Assembly (NCBI GenBank): GCA_913043275.1
Contig: CAJWLL010000003.1
Location: forward strand, 1 to 64,000
Reading direction: 5' to 3'
DNA length: 64,000 bases
Source of the DNA: an uncultured Flavobacteriaceae bacterium
GTDB lineage: Bacteria > Bacteroidota > Bacteroidia > Flavobacteriales > Flavobacteriaceae
Shown here in pieces: positions 29,951 through 38,322 of this stretch. Below the pieces are notes generated by a model. It was not told where the DNA came from, did not search any database, and saw only the letters and a program-made list of their open reading frames with translations. A program made the translations under genes and the position numbers. Position 1 is the stretch's first letter; each line of letters begins with the position of its first letter.

Positions 29951-30768
29951 AATATCTCAAAACACCACACGAAAAAAAATCGGCAGTTATCACTATATCG
30001 ATCACTGCATTATTGATCCTTTTGTTTTTCCTTTTGGGTTTAAGGTATTATGATCCCCCAATAAGTTTTGGAATGGAGGTGGATTTCGGTAATGCTTCTC
30101 AGGGTAAAGGGAAGACACAATATCAAAAACCAGTTGCTACCAAAACAACCCCACAAATTACCCCAAAAAAATTAAGTCCAAAAGCGACGCCTAAGAAGGT
30201 GACCCAAACCAAAGTATCTACTCAAGAAGATAGTGATGTAGCTGTTCACCCTAAAACAGAAAAAAAACAAAGCCCACCCGTAAAAGAAGTCCCTAAAAAA
30301 GTAGAACCACCTAAGCCAAAGGTAGATCAAGCGACAAAAAATATTTTATCCAAATTGGTCAATCAAAAAAATACACAGAAAAAAGTCGCTCAACAAGGAG
30401 AAGGTGATGATCAACGAGAGGGAAACAAGGGTAAAATTGATGGCAACCCTTATGCAAACAGTTATTTCAATTTGGCTGGACCCGGAGGAATGGGGAAAGG
30501 ATTTGGATTGAATGGTCGTCGGTTGGAGTCCAGAGGAAAAGTTACCCAACAGTGCAATCAAGAGGGTATAGTCGTGGTTAGAATAACCGTAAACCGCCAA
30601 GGGGATGTTGTTCAGGCCGAGCCTGGTGTAAAAGGAACCACCAATACCCACCCCTGTTTACTTCAGCCTGCAAAAGAAACTGCCCTTCTACATAAATGGT
30701 TTCCAGATCCTAAAGCTCCGGCCAAACAAATTGGTTTTGTTTTTATTCAGTTCAAATTGGTTGAATAG
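29947..30768 (+). CDS. tonB: TonB-like energy transducer
   Basis: A 273-aa protein with one N-terminal TM (~15-32), a long Pro/Lys-rich periplasmic spacer (~50-125, many KTTPQITPKK-type blocks), then a Gly-rich linker and a C-terminal ~80-residue TonB-like domain. It contains GIVVVRITVNRQGDVVQAEPG, as in TonB-C-like domains. It would couple ExbBD motion to TonB-dependent receptors. It may equally serve TolA-like or gliding roles in Flavobacteriia; the receptor partner is not in this window. Confidence 0.82.
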   Translation: MKYLKTPHEKKSAVITISITALLILLFFLLGLRYYDPPISFGMEVDFGNASQGKGKTQYQKPVATKTTPQITPKKLSPKATPKKVTQTKVSTQEDSDVAVHPKTEKKQSPPVKEVPKKVEPPKPKVDQATKNILSKLVNQKNTQKKVAQQGEGDDQREGNKGKIDGNPYANSYFNLAGPGGMGKGFGLNGRRLESRGKVTQQCNQEGIVVVRITVNRQGDVVQAEPGVKGTTNTHPCLLQPAKETALLHKWFPDPKAPAKQIGFVFIQFKLVE

Positions 30769-30769
30769 A

Positions 30770-31984
30770 TTGAAAAATTACGATTCCATTTTGGCTTGGA
30801 TGTTATCTCAACTTCCGATGTATCAAAAAAAAGGGGGACAAGCTTATCGTCCAGATTTGTCACGAATGGAGTGTTTTTGTGACTACCTTAATAAACCTCA
30901 AGACCAAATTAAAACTATTCATATTGCTGGCACAAATGGAAAAGGGTCTACTGCTCATTTGATGGCTTCTGTTTTACAACAACATGGCCTTAAAGTTGGC
31001 TTATATACCTCCCCTCATTTAAAAGACTTTAGAGAAAGAATTAAAATCAATGGTGAACTTATCGATAAAGAATTTGTTGTAGACTTTGTCCAAAACCATT
31101 ACAAATATTTTGATTATCACTCTTTATCTTTTTTTGAGATGACAGTTGGCTTGGCTTTTTCTTATTTTTCGAAAAATGAAGTAGATATAGCGGTGATCGA
31201 GGTGGGCATGGGAGGAAGATTGGACGGAACGAACCTAATCAAACCTGAGCTTTGTGTCATTACTAATATAGGTTGGGATCACATGCAATTTTTAGGAGAT
31301 CACTTAGAAGCAATTGCCAAGGAAAAAGCTGGAATTATCAAACCTCATACCCCTGTCATTATTGGTTTAACCCAAGTTGAAACCACTTCTGTTTTCAAGG
31401 AGAAAGCTCAGCAATTGAAAGCTGAAATCATTTTTGCAGATAAAATGTATGCTACTGCCTTCACCTCCGATTTAAAAGGAACATATCAGCAACAAAACAT
31501 TCATACTGCAGTTGTAGGTCTTAGCTATTTAAAAGGTTTTAAACTTTATCCCAAAAAATTAGAAAAGGGCCTTATGAATGTGGTGGCTAACACTGGAATC
31601 CAGGGTAGATGGCAAGTTCTGAATGATTCACCAAAGATTGTAGCCGATGTGGCTCACAACAAAGATGGATTACAACACACTCTGAATCAGATAGAATTAC
31701 ATTCATATAAACAACTTCATTTTGTGTTGGGTTTTGTTAAGGACAAGGATGTAAATGAACTTCTTCAACTATTCCCCTTTAAATCTAAATATTATCTATC
31801 TGCTCCTAAAATCCCAAGAGCCATTTCAATAGAGAAACTGGAGTCGATCGCTCAGGATTTGAAACTAAATCACCAAATTTTTCCTTCTGTTAAAGAAGCC
31901 TTATTTACTGCCAAAAAGCAAGCCGATCCTAATGATTTTATTTATATAGGGGGTAGTACTTTTGTGGTTGCTGAGATTCTCTAA
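30770..31984 (+). CDS. folC: Bifunctional folylpolyglutamate synthase / dihydrofolate synthase
   Basis: FolC adds glutamate to dihydropteroate and folates. I start at TTG 30770 (404 aa), which gives an N-terminus matching flavobacterial FolC (KNYDSILAWMLSQLPMYQKKG). The longer in-frame reading overlaps tonB by 38 bases. The P-loop HIAGTNGKGSTAHLM is near 56, SPHLKDFRERI near 84 and EVGMGGRLDGTN near 145. The start lies one base past the tonB stop, so this is the fourth gene of the exbB-exbD-tonB run. Confidence 0.93.
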   Translation: MKNYDSILAWMLSQLPMYQKKGGQAYRPDLSRMECFCDYLNKPQDQIKTIHIAGTNGKGSTAHLMASVLQQHGLKVGLYTSPHLKDFRERIKINGELIDKEFVVDFVQNHYKYFDYHSLSFFEMTVGLAFSYFSKNEVDIAVIEVGMGGRLDGTNLIKPELCVITNIGWDHMQFLGDHLEAIAKEKAGIIKPHTPVIIGLTQVETTSVFKEKAQQLKAEIIFADKMYATAFTSDLKGTYQQQNIHTAVVGLSYLKGFKLYPKKLEKGLMNVVANTGIQGRWQVLNDSPKIVADVAHNKDGLQHTLNQIELHSYKQLHFVLGFVKDKDVNELLQLFPFKSKYYLSAPKIPRAISIEKLESIAQDLKLNHQIFPSVKEALFTAKKQADPNDFIYIGGSTFVVAEIL

Positions 31985-32013
31985 ATTTCTGAGTGACAAC
32001 TGGGCAAACTTGT

Positions 32014-32021
32014 TAAATTTG
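32014..32021 (+). promoter_or_regulatory. -7 box before the DUF579-like gene
   Basis: TAAATTTG matches TAnnTTTG and lies 20 bases before the ATG at 32041. This suggests the DUF579-like gene is transcribed separately from folC. No clear -33 element is seen. Confidence 0.45.
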
Positions 32022-32040
32022 TATACCTAAGTTTTTTTTA

Positions 32041-32589
32041 ATGAATCCATACCAATCCCTAGAATCATCAAACCCTGGCAATGGTAGTGCAGCAGAGTAT
32101 GAATTTATTGGAGAATTGATCAAGCAATATGTACCTGGAAATGTTTTAGTTTTCAGTGTTGGAAAAGACAGCAGTCTTTGGTATTCTATTAATGATCGAG
32201 GAAATACTCTTTTCTTGGAGGACAAGAGTAAGTGGATAAGGTTCAGTAGGAAAGTGAGTCCGCAGATCAATGTTTTAAAAGTAGGTTACTCGACTCGGAG
32301 GAAACATTGGAAAAAACTCCTCAACCAAAATGATCGTCTACAAATGAAGCTGCCCGACTATATCAAGAATACAGTTTGGGATGTGGTCTTTGTTGATGGC
32401 CCTCGTGGTTACAACGAGAAGGTACCTGGAAGAATGCAAAGTATTTACTCAGCTGCACAACTAAAAGCACGTCATATCCTTGTTCATGACTGTGATCGAG
32501 AGGTAGAAAAAACTTACTTTGAACACTATATTGGTAAACCAACTAACATTATTGACAAATTATTTCACAGAGAAATGAATTTGAAATAA
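32041..32589 (+). CDS. DUF579 (IRX15/GXM)-like methyltransferase
   Basis: A 182-aa soluble protein with no signal or TM. It follows the plant glucuronoxylan 4-O-methyltransferase / IRX15 pattern: VLVFSVGKDSSLWYSINDRG near 34-53, then TLFLEDKSKWI, then DVVFVDGPRGYNEKVPGRM near 113-131, then HILVHDCDREVEKTYFEHY. Plant GXM enzymes add the methyl group of 4-O-methylglucuronic acid using SAM. The match is from memory of the motifs, so the fold is a firm guess and the substrate is not. The 29-base gap to the next gene suggests shared expression with the GH28-like gene. Confidence 0.72.
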   Translation: MNPYQSLESSNPGNGSAAEYEFIGELIKQYVPGNVLVFSVGKDSSLWYSINDRGNTLFLEDKSKWIRFSRKVSPQINVLKVGYSTRRKHWKKLLNQNDRLQMKLPDYIKNTVWDVVFVDGPRGYNEKVPGRMQSIYSAAQLKARHILVHDCDREVEKTYFEHYIGKPTNIIDKLFHREMNLK

Positions 32590-32618
32590 AAGTCTTTAGT
32601 TAGATTAAATTTTGTTAA

Positions 32619-34166
32619 ATGCGACTTTTACTCTTCTTTTTTGTTTATTTATTTTTTTTACAATCAAATGCTCAGTCGTTTGAGGTTTTTGTAGATGGTA
32701 AAAGGGTCAAGGTGAATGAACAAAACGATGTTCCCTTATCTAGTGGTTTATCCACTTACAAATACGTTCGAATTCCCTACTCTGGAAAGCCTATTTTTAT
32801 TGAAGTTGAGCCCTCTGATTTTAGCTTCAATGATTCTGACTGGTCGATTTCACCTAAGAGATATAAAATTAATGGAAAAAAAATGGGAAATAAACTTTCC
32901 TTCAGGATAAATCGTTTGGGATACGTAGTGCTGCGATTTATGAAAAATCATGATTTCACAAAACGCATTATATTATTATTTGAAGTTCCAGAAATAGTTC
33001 CTGATAATAGAATTGACATTGTACAGGCATATGGCGTTGATAATAGTGGTAAAAAAAATGAAACTATGAAAATACAAGCCGCTTTGGATGGCATTTCTGG
33101 AAGTGAAAAAACACTCTATTTTCCTCCAGGTATATATAAGACAGGTAAACTTGAGTTCAGAAGTAACAGTCGAATCTATCTTGCAAAAAGAGCTCGGATT
33201 TTGGCGGACCCTTCTTCACTTTCATCATATATGTCGGATGATGATAATGGTTTGAATAGATTTTTATTAATTAAAGATGTACAAAATCTTGAGATTTCTG
33301 GATTGGGAACTTTTGATGGTAATGGAACTCAAATTTTAGGAGTATCTCATAGGGAATTTTCAAAAGCGATTAACAATGAAGATCTTCAAGGAATAAGATT
33401 ATTATTAATTTATCGCTCAAAAAATATTAAAATTAATGGCATTTTATTGAAGGATTCTGCCAGATGGAACACTCATATTCTTGAATCTAATAATGTCAGT
33501 TTTAGTTACTGTAAGGTTATGAATAATCCCAATGAAAATGAATATTTAGGTAGCCTAGATGGATGGGATCCAGATAGTTCGACTGATGTTTTGATTGAAA
33601 ATTGTTTTGGTTGGGCAGGAGATGACACCATTGCTATTAAATGTACAGGTTTAGGAGGGAGTCAAGATAAAGTTCCTAACTCAGATAGAATTATTATTAG
33701 GAAAAATGTATTATTAACAAAAAAATCAGCTTTAAAAATAGGAACAGAAACTTTTTGCAGCCTAATGCAAAATATTGTTTTTGAGGATAACGACATTATT
33801 GAATCTGATAGAGTAATGGGGATTAATGTTAGAGATGGAGCATTGGTAAAGGAAGTACTATTTAAAAATAATTACGCTGAATTTTGCTATCCTGATAGAA
33901 AACAAATGGGTATGAATTTTTTTATAACCAAAAGAAATAAAGAGACTTCTCCTTTGGGGAAAATCCAAAATATAACCATTCAGGACTGTACTTTTGAAAC
34001 ATCATTTCCTAAAAAGCTATCCTTTTATAGGTATTACCCTGAAACGGAAATAAAAGATCTCAGTATCCATTTTATCAATCTCGTAATTGGAGGAAAAAAG
34101 ATAGAAGAGATTGATCCAGAATTTTTTGATCTTAAAAAAAATAATGCTGATTTAATTTTTAATTAA
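32619..34166 (+). CDS. Secreted right-handed beta-helix protein, GH28-related
   Basis: A 515-aa exported protein. The signal peptide ends near LQSNAQ (residue ~19). An N-terminal beta-sandwich (~20-130) precedes a right-handed parallel beta-helix with GH28/dextranase-like sequence: FPPGIYKTGKLEFRSNSRIY near 170, LDGWDPDSSTDVLIENC near 310 and AGDDTIAIKCTG near 330. The double Asp fits the GH28 catalytic pair. The usual NTDG and GHG motifs are altered (LDGWD; KSALKIG), so it may act on a polymer other than pectin. Composition is AT-rich relative to the core genes. Confidence 0.78.
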   Translation: MRLLLFFFVYLFFLQSNAQSFEVFVDGKRVKVNEQNDVPLSSGLSTYKYVRIPYSGKPIFIEVEPSDFSFNDSDWSISPKRYKINGKKMGNKLSFRINRLGYVVLRFMKNHDFTKRIILLFEVPEIVPDNRIDIVQAYGVDNSGKKNETMKIQAALDGISGSEKTLYFPPGIYKTGKLEFRSNSRIYLAKRARILADPSSLSSYMSDDDNGLNRFLLIKDVQNLEISGLGTFDGNGTQILGVSHREFSKAINNEDLQGIRLLLIYRSKNIKINGILLKDSARWNTHILESNNVSFSYCKVMNNPNENEYLGSLDGWDPDSSTDVLIENCFGWAGDDTIAIKCTGLGGSQDKVPNSDRIIIRKNVLLTKKSALKIGTETFCSLMQNIVFEDNDIIESDRVMGINVRDGALVKEVLFKNNYAEFCYPDRKQMGMNFFITKRNKETSPLGKIQNITIQDCTFETSFPKKLSFYRYYPETEIKDLSIHFINLVIGGKKIEEIDPEFFDLKKNNADLIFN

Positions 34167-34322
34167 GTCCCAACTTAAATAAAATGTTTAATAGAATACA
34201 TTAATGAAATGGTTTAATAAAACTACTTCGGTTGTAAATGGTTAGTGTTATATTTGCCGAGCAAAAAAGTTGAAAATTTATAACTGTTATTTTAAAGTAG
34301 TTTTTTTCAATTTATAATGATA

Positions 34323-34330
34323 TAACTTTG
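34323..34330 (+). promoter_or_regulatory. -7 box for tRNA-Val
   Basis: TAACTTTG, an exact TAnnTTTG match, ends 16 bases before the tRNA-Val 5' end. A second match, TATATTTG at 34249-34256, would give a longer precursor and may be chance. Confidence 0.55.
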
Positions 34331-34346
34331 TAAAGTAAAAATAATC

Positions 34347-34424
34347 GGGCGCGTAGCTCAGTTGGTTCAGAGCACTTGGTTTACACCCAAGGGGTCAGGG
34401 GTTCGAATCCCTTCGCGCCCACCA
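34347..34424 (+). tRNA. tRNA-Val (TAC)
   Basis: GGGCGCG acceptor pairs with CGCGCCC, the D arm is AGCTCAG..., the anticodon loop TTTACAC gives anticodon TAC, and the T arm is GGGGTTCGAATCCC. The discriminator A is followed by an encoded CCA (34422-34424). Confidence 0.95.
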
Positions 34425-34601
34425 TTTTAACCTCACTTACAAACTACTCCCAAAAACACCATATTTTGTGTATAAAAAAACGAGGGAGGGAGAAAGTTAA
34501 CATTAAGAAAAATCATTAATATTGGATCTAAATATTTTAAAAAAAATGTTTTCAAATAAACTATACCTGCAATTTTATAAATTGAAATTATTCTTATTTA
34601 G

Positions 34602-35213
34602 ATGAAAAAAGATCCGATAAATGTTTTTGGAGATTGGGCTCTAAACGGTCGAGATGAGAGGATGGCACAGGGACATGCCTCTTCTGTCAAAGCAATGCTT
34701 GAACTAGCCACAAAAGACCTTAAAGATTTTACTTTTTTAGACACGGGCTGTGGAAATGGTTGGGTGGTTAGAAAATTGGTGAATTATCCAGAATGCCAAT
34801 ATGCTGCTGGAGTTGATGGTTCAGAACACATGATAGCTAAGGCCAAATCTATTGATGAAAGTGGCAATTATTTCTGTGAAGATATTAGGCAATGGGAACC
34901 CTCTATGACTTTTGATTTGGTGCATTCAATGGAGGTTTTCTATTATCTAGAAAAGCCCGATAAACTTATTCAGAATGTTTTTGATTTTTGGCTAAATCCC
35001 GGAGGAAAATTAATTATGGGTATTGATTTCTATTATGAAAACACAACCTGCCATTCCTGGCAAGAGGATTGTGGTGTTAATATTATGCATTTATTTCCAA
35101 AAAAGACCTGGATCAATTTTTTCAAAAAGGCTGGATTTAAAAACGTGTCTTCACATCATTTTGGAGCAAAAGAAAATTGGAAAGGTACTTTGGTGTTGAT
35201 GGGAAAAAAATGA
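34602..35213 (+). CDS. Class I SAM-dependent methyltransferase
   Basis: A 203-aa cytosolic protein with a Rossmann methyltransferase fold. Motif I is FLDTGCGNGWVVRKL near 48-62. Motif II is in AAGVDGSEHMIAKAK near 75, and MTFDLVHSMEVFYYLEKP near 105-122 is motif IV. The substrate is unknown; small-molecule methyltransferases of this type are common. It stands alone after tRNA-Val. Confidence 0.82.
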   Translation: MKKDPINVFGDWALNGRDERMAQGHASSVKAMLELATKDLKDFTFLDTGCGNGWVVRKLVNYPECQYAAGVDGSEHMIAKAKSIDESGNYFCEDIRQWEPSMTFDLVHSMEVFYYLEKPDKLIQNVFDFWLNPGGKLIMGIDFYYENTTCHSWQEDCGVNIMHLFPKKTWINFFKKAGFKNVSSHHFGAKENWKGTLVLMGKK

Positions 35214-35331
35214 AGAAATAGTCTCAAAATACAACCATAAATTGCAGTGAAAAATCCAGTTTATGAGCTCTTTATACTAAGAAAAATTTAATTAGAGGAG
35301 AGAAGTGTGTGAGTGGCGGACCACTTAGAAA

Positions 35332-36114
35332 TTATTTTTTGGAAGAAAAAACAGCTTCCATTTTTTTAATCTCCTCTTCGGCTAATTCCGGATCAACAAG
35401 AATTCTACCACTATGTTCGTCAGTGATGATCTTTTGTCGGGAAGCAATTTCCATCTGAAGCTGAGGAGGGATAGTAAAATAGGATCCACCAGAAGCACCT
35501 CTTTCAATAGCTACAATTGCTAATCCATTTTTAACATTTCCTCTGATTTTATGATAATCCTCAAAAAGTTGTGATTCGATTTTACCTTGGAACTCTATGG
35601 CTTTTTTGGTCAATAGACTTTCTTCTTTTTCAGTTTCCTTGAGAATTTCGTCCAGTTCTCCTTTTTTGGCTTTTAAATGCTTTTTACGTTCATTTAACTT
35701 TTCATCGAGCTGGGAAATGGCTTCTAACTTAAGTTCTTTTTTAGCTACAAATTCTTTAATACGCTTTTCGGCTAACTGAATTTCGAGTTCCTGATACTCT
35801 TGTTCCTTTACAATCGAATTGTATTCTCTATTGTTTCGAACATTTTTTAAGTTTATCTCGTATTTTTTGAATTCCTCTTTGGCAACCTCTATGTTGTTTT
35901 TTTGTTCTTTAGATTGAAAATTAAAATCATTCACTTCTTGATTGAAGCTTTCCAATCTTTTTTCCAAACCAGCGATCTCATTTTCGAGATCTTCTACTTC
36001 GAGAGGTAACTCACCTCTAACATTGCGAATTTCATCTACACGAGAATCAATAAGTTGTAGATCGTAAAGGGCTCTTAGTTTGTCTTCTACGGTTACTTTA
36101 CTCTTTTTTGCCAT
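35332..36114 (-). CDS. Coiled-coil protein, zf-RING_7-like, lacking zinc Cys
   Basis: A 260-aa protein dominated by a long coiled coil (residues ~25-190), after a conserved N-terminus EDKLRALYDLQLIDSRVDEI. The C-terminal part, GGSYFTIPPQLQMEI and EHSGRILVDPEL, is homologous to the zinc ribbon of the C4-type family (usually CxxC ... CxxC-GRIL). All four expected Cys positions are non-Cys here. The family occurs next to Nif3-like genes, as here: 17-base overlap with the Nif3-like gene. Function unknown; nucleic-acid binding without zinc is possible. Confidence 0.8.
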   Translation of the reverse strand: MAKKSKVTVEDKLRALYDLQLIDSRVDEIRNVRGELPLEVEDLENEIAGLEKRLESFNQEVNDFNFQSKEQKNNIEVAKEEFKKYEINLKNVRNNREYNSIVKEQEYQELEIQLAEKRIKEFVAKKELKLEAISQLDEKLNERKKHLKAKKGELDEILKETEKEESLLTKKAIEFQGKIESQLFEDYHKIRGNVKNGLAIVAIERGASGGSYFTIPPQLQMEIASRQKIITDEHSGRILVDPELAEEEIKKMEAVFSSKK

Positions 36115-37225
36115 AGGAAAAATACTTTACAGGGTTGGTTATCGATTTAGATAAAGCGATTGCAAAATTAGGCAATTTTTCGATAAGATAGTCGTGTATC
36201 AATTTTTTTATGAAGCGTTCTGTTTCATAATGACCCCCGTCTACTATAAGGATTTGTTTTTCTGCTTGAAAAAAATCGTGGTATTTGAGATCTGCTGTAA
36301 CAAGTGCATCGGCTTTAATTTGTTTTGCATTGGAGATAGCGAAACTTCCAGCTCCCCCAAGAACAGCTACTTTTTTTATTTTTCTATTACTGATGGCCGA
36401 ATGCCTTAGGAATTTTGTATCCAGTTTTTCCCCTACCCATTTCAAAAATTCTTCTTCTGTCATTTCTTTTTTCAATATACCCACACTGCCCATACCAATC
36501 TCTTGATTTGTATTGTCCAATGAGAACACTTGATAGGCAACCTCTTCATAGGGGTGGTTTTCAAAAAGAGTTTGAATTATATTTTGTTCAAGGTGTTTTT
36601 TAAAAACCAAGTTGAGTTGAACTTCTTCAATCTCCTCACGTATCATTTGCTTACCCAAATGCGGCCTAGAATTTTCATTTCCTCTAAATGATCCTATTCC
36701 TGAAGTGACAAAGCTACACTCATCGTAATTACCTATAGCACCAGCACCAGCGTGATAAAGCTTTTCTAACAGTGTAGTTGAGTTTTTTTTTGGGACATAG
36801 GTAGTCAACTTTTTTAAAGTATTTTGTTTAGGAATCAATACTTCTATATTGGTCAACCCTAAAGCAATGGCCAAAGTGTTACTTACTCCTTTGTTTAGGT
36901 TGTCCAGAGCTGTATGAATTGCATATATTGCAATGTCTTTTTTAATGGCTTTCGCTACAATACGCTCCACATATGTTTTTCCGGTTAATTTTTTTAAACC
37001 TGAAAAAATAATAGGGTGAAAGCATACGATGAAATTTAATTTTTTGGCCACTGCCTCATCAATTACATTTTCAAGAACGTCATGAGTAATCAGAACACCT
37101 GTACATTCAGCTTCTGATTGTCCAACTAGTAACCCTACATTATCAAAATCTTCTGCATATGCTTTAGGAGCCCAATTCTCTATGACTGATATAATTTCCT
37201 GAATCTTCATTTCGATACTTTTCAT
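36098..37225 (-). CDS. Nif3-like dinuclear metal-centre protein
   Basis: A 375-aa member of the Nif3/YqfO family (GTP cyclohydrolase I type 2). Metal ligands are seen in CFHPIIFSGLKK near 70, AIHTALDNLNKGV near 110 and VDGGHYETERF near 335. The middle ~130 residues are the extra PII-like domain found in YqfO. Start is ATG 37225; an alternative ATG at 37210 is in frame. It is co-transcribed with the coiled-coil gene, which overlaps it by 17 bases. Exact role is unknown in bacteria. Confidence 0.9.
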   Translation of the reverse strand: MKSIEMKIQEIISVIENWAPKAYAEDFDNVGLLVGQSEAECTGVLITHDVLENVIDEAVAKKLNFIVCFHPIIFSGLKKLTGKTYVERIVAKAIKKDIAIYAIHTALDNLNKGVSNTLAIALGLTNIEVLIPKQNTLKKLTTYVPKKNSTTLLEKLYHAGAGAIGNYDECSFVTSGIGSFRGNENSRPHLGKQMIREEIEEVQLNLVFKKHLEQNIIQTLFENHPYEEVAYQVFSLDNTNQEIGMGSVGILKKEMTEEEFLKWVGEKLDTKFLRHSAISNRKIKKVAVLGGAGSFAISNAKQIKADALVTADLKYHDFFQAEKQILIVDGGHYETERFIKKLIHDYLIEKLPNFAIALSKSITNPVKYFSYGKKE

Positions 37226-37292
37226 TGCAAATATAATATTATCTTTCCTGGGAAGGAAAACTACTTTTTTACAATTCCAATCGGGGTTTTAT

Positions 37293-37300
37293 TAAATTTG
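37293..37300 (+). promoter_or_regulatory. -7 box for lpxK
   Basis: TAAATTTG matches TAnnTTTG and lies 18 bases before the TTG start of lpxK. No clear -33 element is present. Confidence 0.45.
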
Positions 37301-37317
37301 AAAGAGTTATAGATAAT

Positions 37318-38322
37318 TTGAAAAAAGCACGCTTACTTCTTTTTCCATTTGGAATCCTTTATGGTTGGATCATGGCCGTAAGGAATAATCTATTTGATCT
37401 AGGAATATTACCCTCTAATAATACTTCGATTAAATCCATTGGAGTAGGAAACCTGTCGATGGGGGGTACGGGTAAATCCGTAGTAGTAATGCATCTTATA
37501 AAAATACTCAAAGATTATCGCATTGCTATACTGAGTAGAGGTTATGGAAGAAAAACCAGTGGTTTGGTCATTGCTGGCCCCAAAGAAAACCCCTATAGTC
37601 TAGGCGATGAACCGTATCAATTTTTCAATCGGTATCCTGAGACGACTGTCGTTGTTTCCGAAAAAAGAATCCTAGGGATAAAAGCAATAGAAAAGATGCT
37701 CCCCCCTCCCAATTTGATGGTCTTGGACGATGTGATGCAACATCGTTGGGTGCGCCCTCAATTAATGATCATGACCTCTTCATTTCAACAGCCCTATTTT
37801 AAAGATTTTATTTTTCCTGCTGGGAGAATGAGAGAATTCAGATCGGGTGTCAAACGGGCCGATATTTTATTGATTACAAGAGTGCCAGAGGATTTGTCAT
37901 TGGAGCAAAAACAGGCTTTTCTGAAAAAAATTAATATCAACATCCCCGTCTTTTTCACCAAAATTCGTTATGTAGATTTGCTAACCCAGAAAGATAAAAC
38001 CATTGATTCAAGTGTATTGTCTAAGGAAGATTTTTTATTGGTAACAGGAATAGCTGACACCTATCATTTGACTACTCATTTAAAAAAACTATATGGAGAA
38101 TTTGACCATCTTGAGTTTAGAGACCATCACACTTATACTCACTCTGATGCAAATATGATTAATTATCGTGCCGGAGAAAAAATCATTTTAACAACTGAAA
38201 AAGATTACGCCAAACTAGCACAAAATCTCAACAACAATAAATTGTATTGCCTGAAGATTGAACTTGAATTTGTCTTTGAGGAAGAACGAATTCTTTTTGA
38301 TAGGATGATAAGAGCAATCTAG
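37318..38322 (+). CDS. lpxK: Tetraacyldisaccharide 4'-kinase
   Basis: LpxK phosphorylates the lipid A precursor at the inner membrane. The 334-aa protein has an N-terminal membrane-interacting helix, then VGNLSMGGTGKSVVVMHLI (P-loop) near 42-60 and ILSRGYGRKTSG near 75. The catalytic region LVLDDVMQHRWV is near 138. The start is TTG at 37318, which yields the LFPFGILYGWIMAVRN opening seen in Bacteroidota LpxK. The TAG stop shares a palindromic CTAG with the convergent lipA stop. Confidence 0.92.
   Translation: MKKARLLLFPFGILYGWIMAVRNNLFDLGILPSNNTSIKSIGVGNLSMGGTGKSVVVMHLIKILKDYRIAILSRGYGRKTSGLVIAGPKENPYSLGDEPYQFFNRYPETTVVVSEKRILGIKAIEKMLPPPNLMVLDDVMQHRWVRPQLMIMTSSFQQPYFKDFIFPAGRMREFRSGVKRADILLITRVPEDLSLEQKQAFLKKININIPVFFTKIRYVDLLTQKDKTIDSSVLSKEDFLLVTGIADTYHLTTHLKKLYGEFDHLEFRDHHTYTHSDANMINYRAGEKIILTTEKDYAKLAQNLNNNKLYCLKIELEFVFEEERILFDRMIRAI

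Noticed and set aside
34249-34256. TATATTTG as promoter for tRNA-Val
   Set aside because: Second match is 90 bases before the tRNA; the nearer TAACTTTG is a better candidate.
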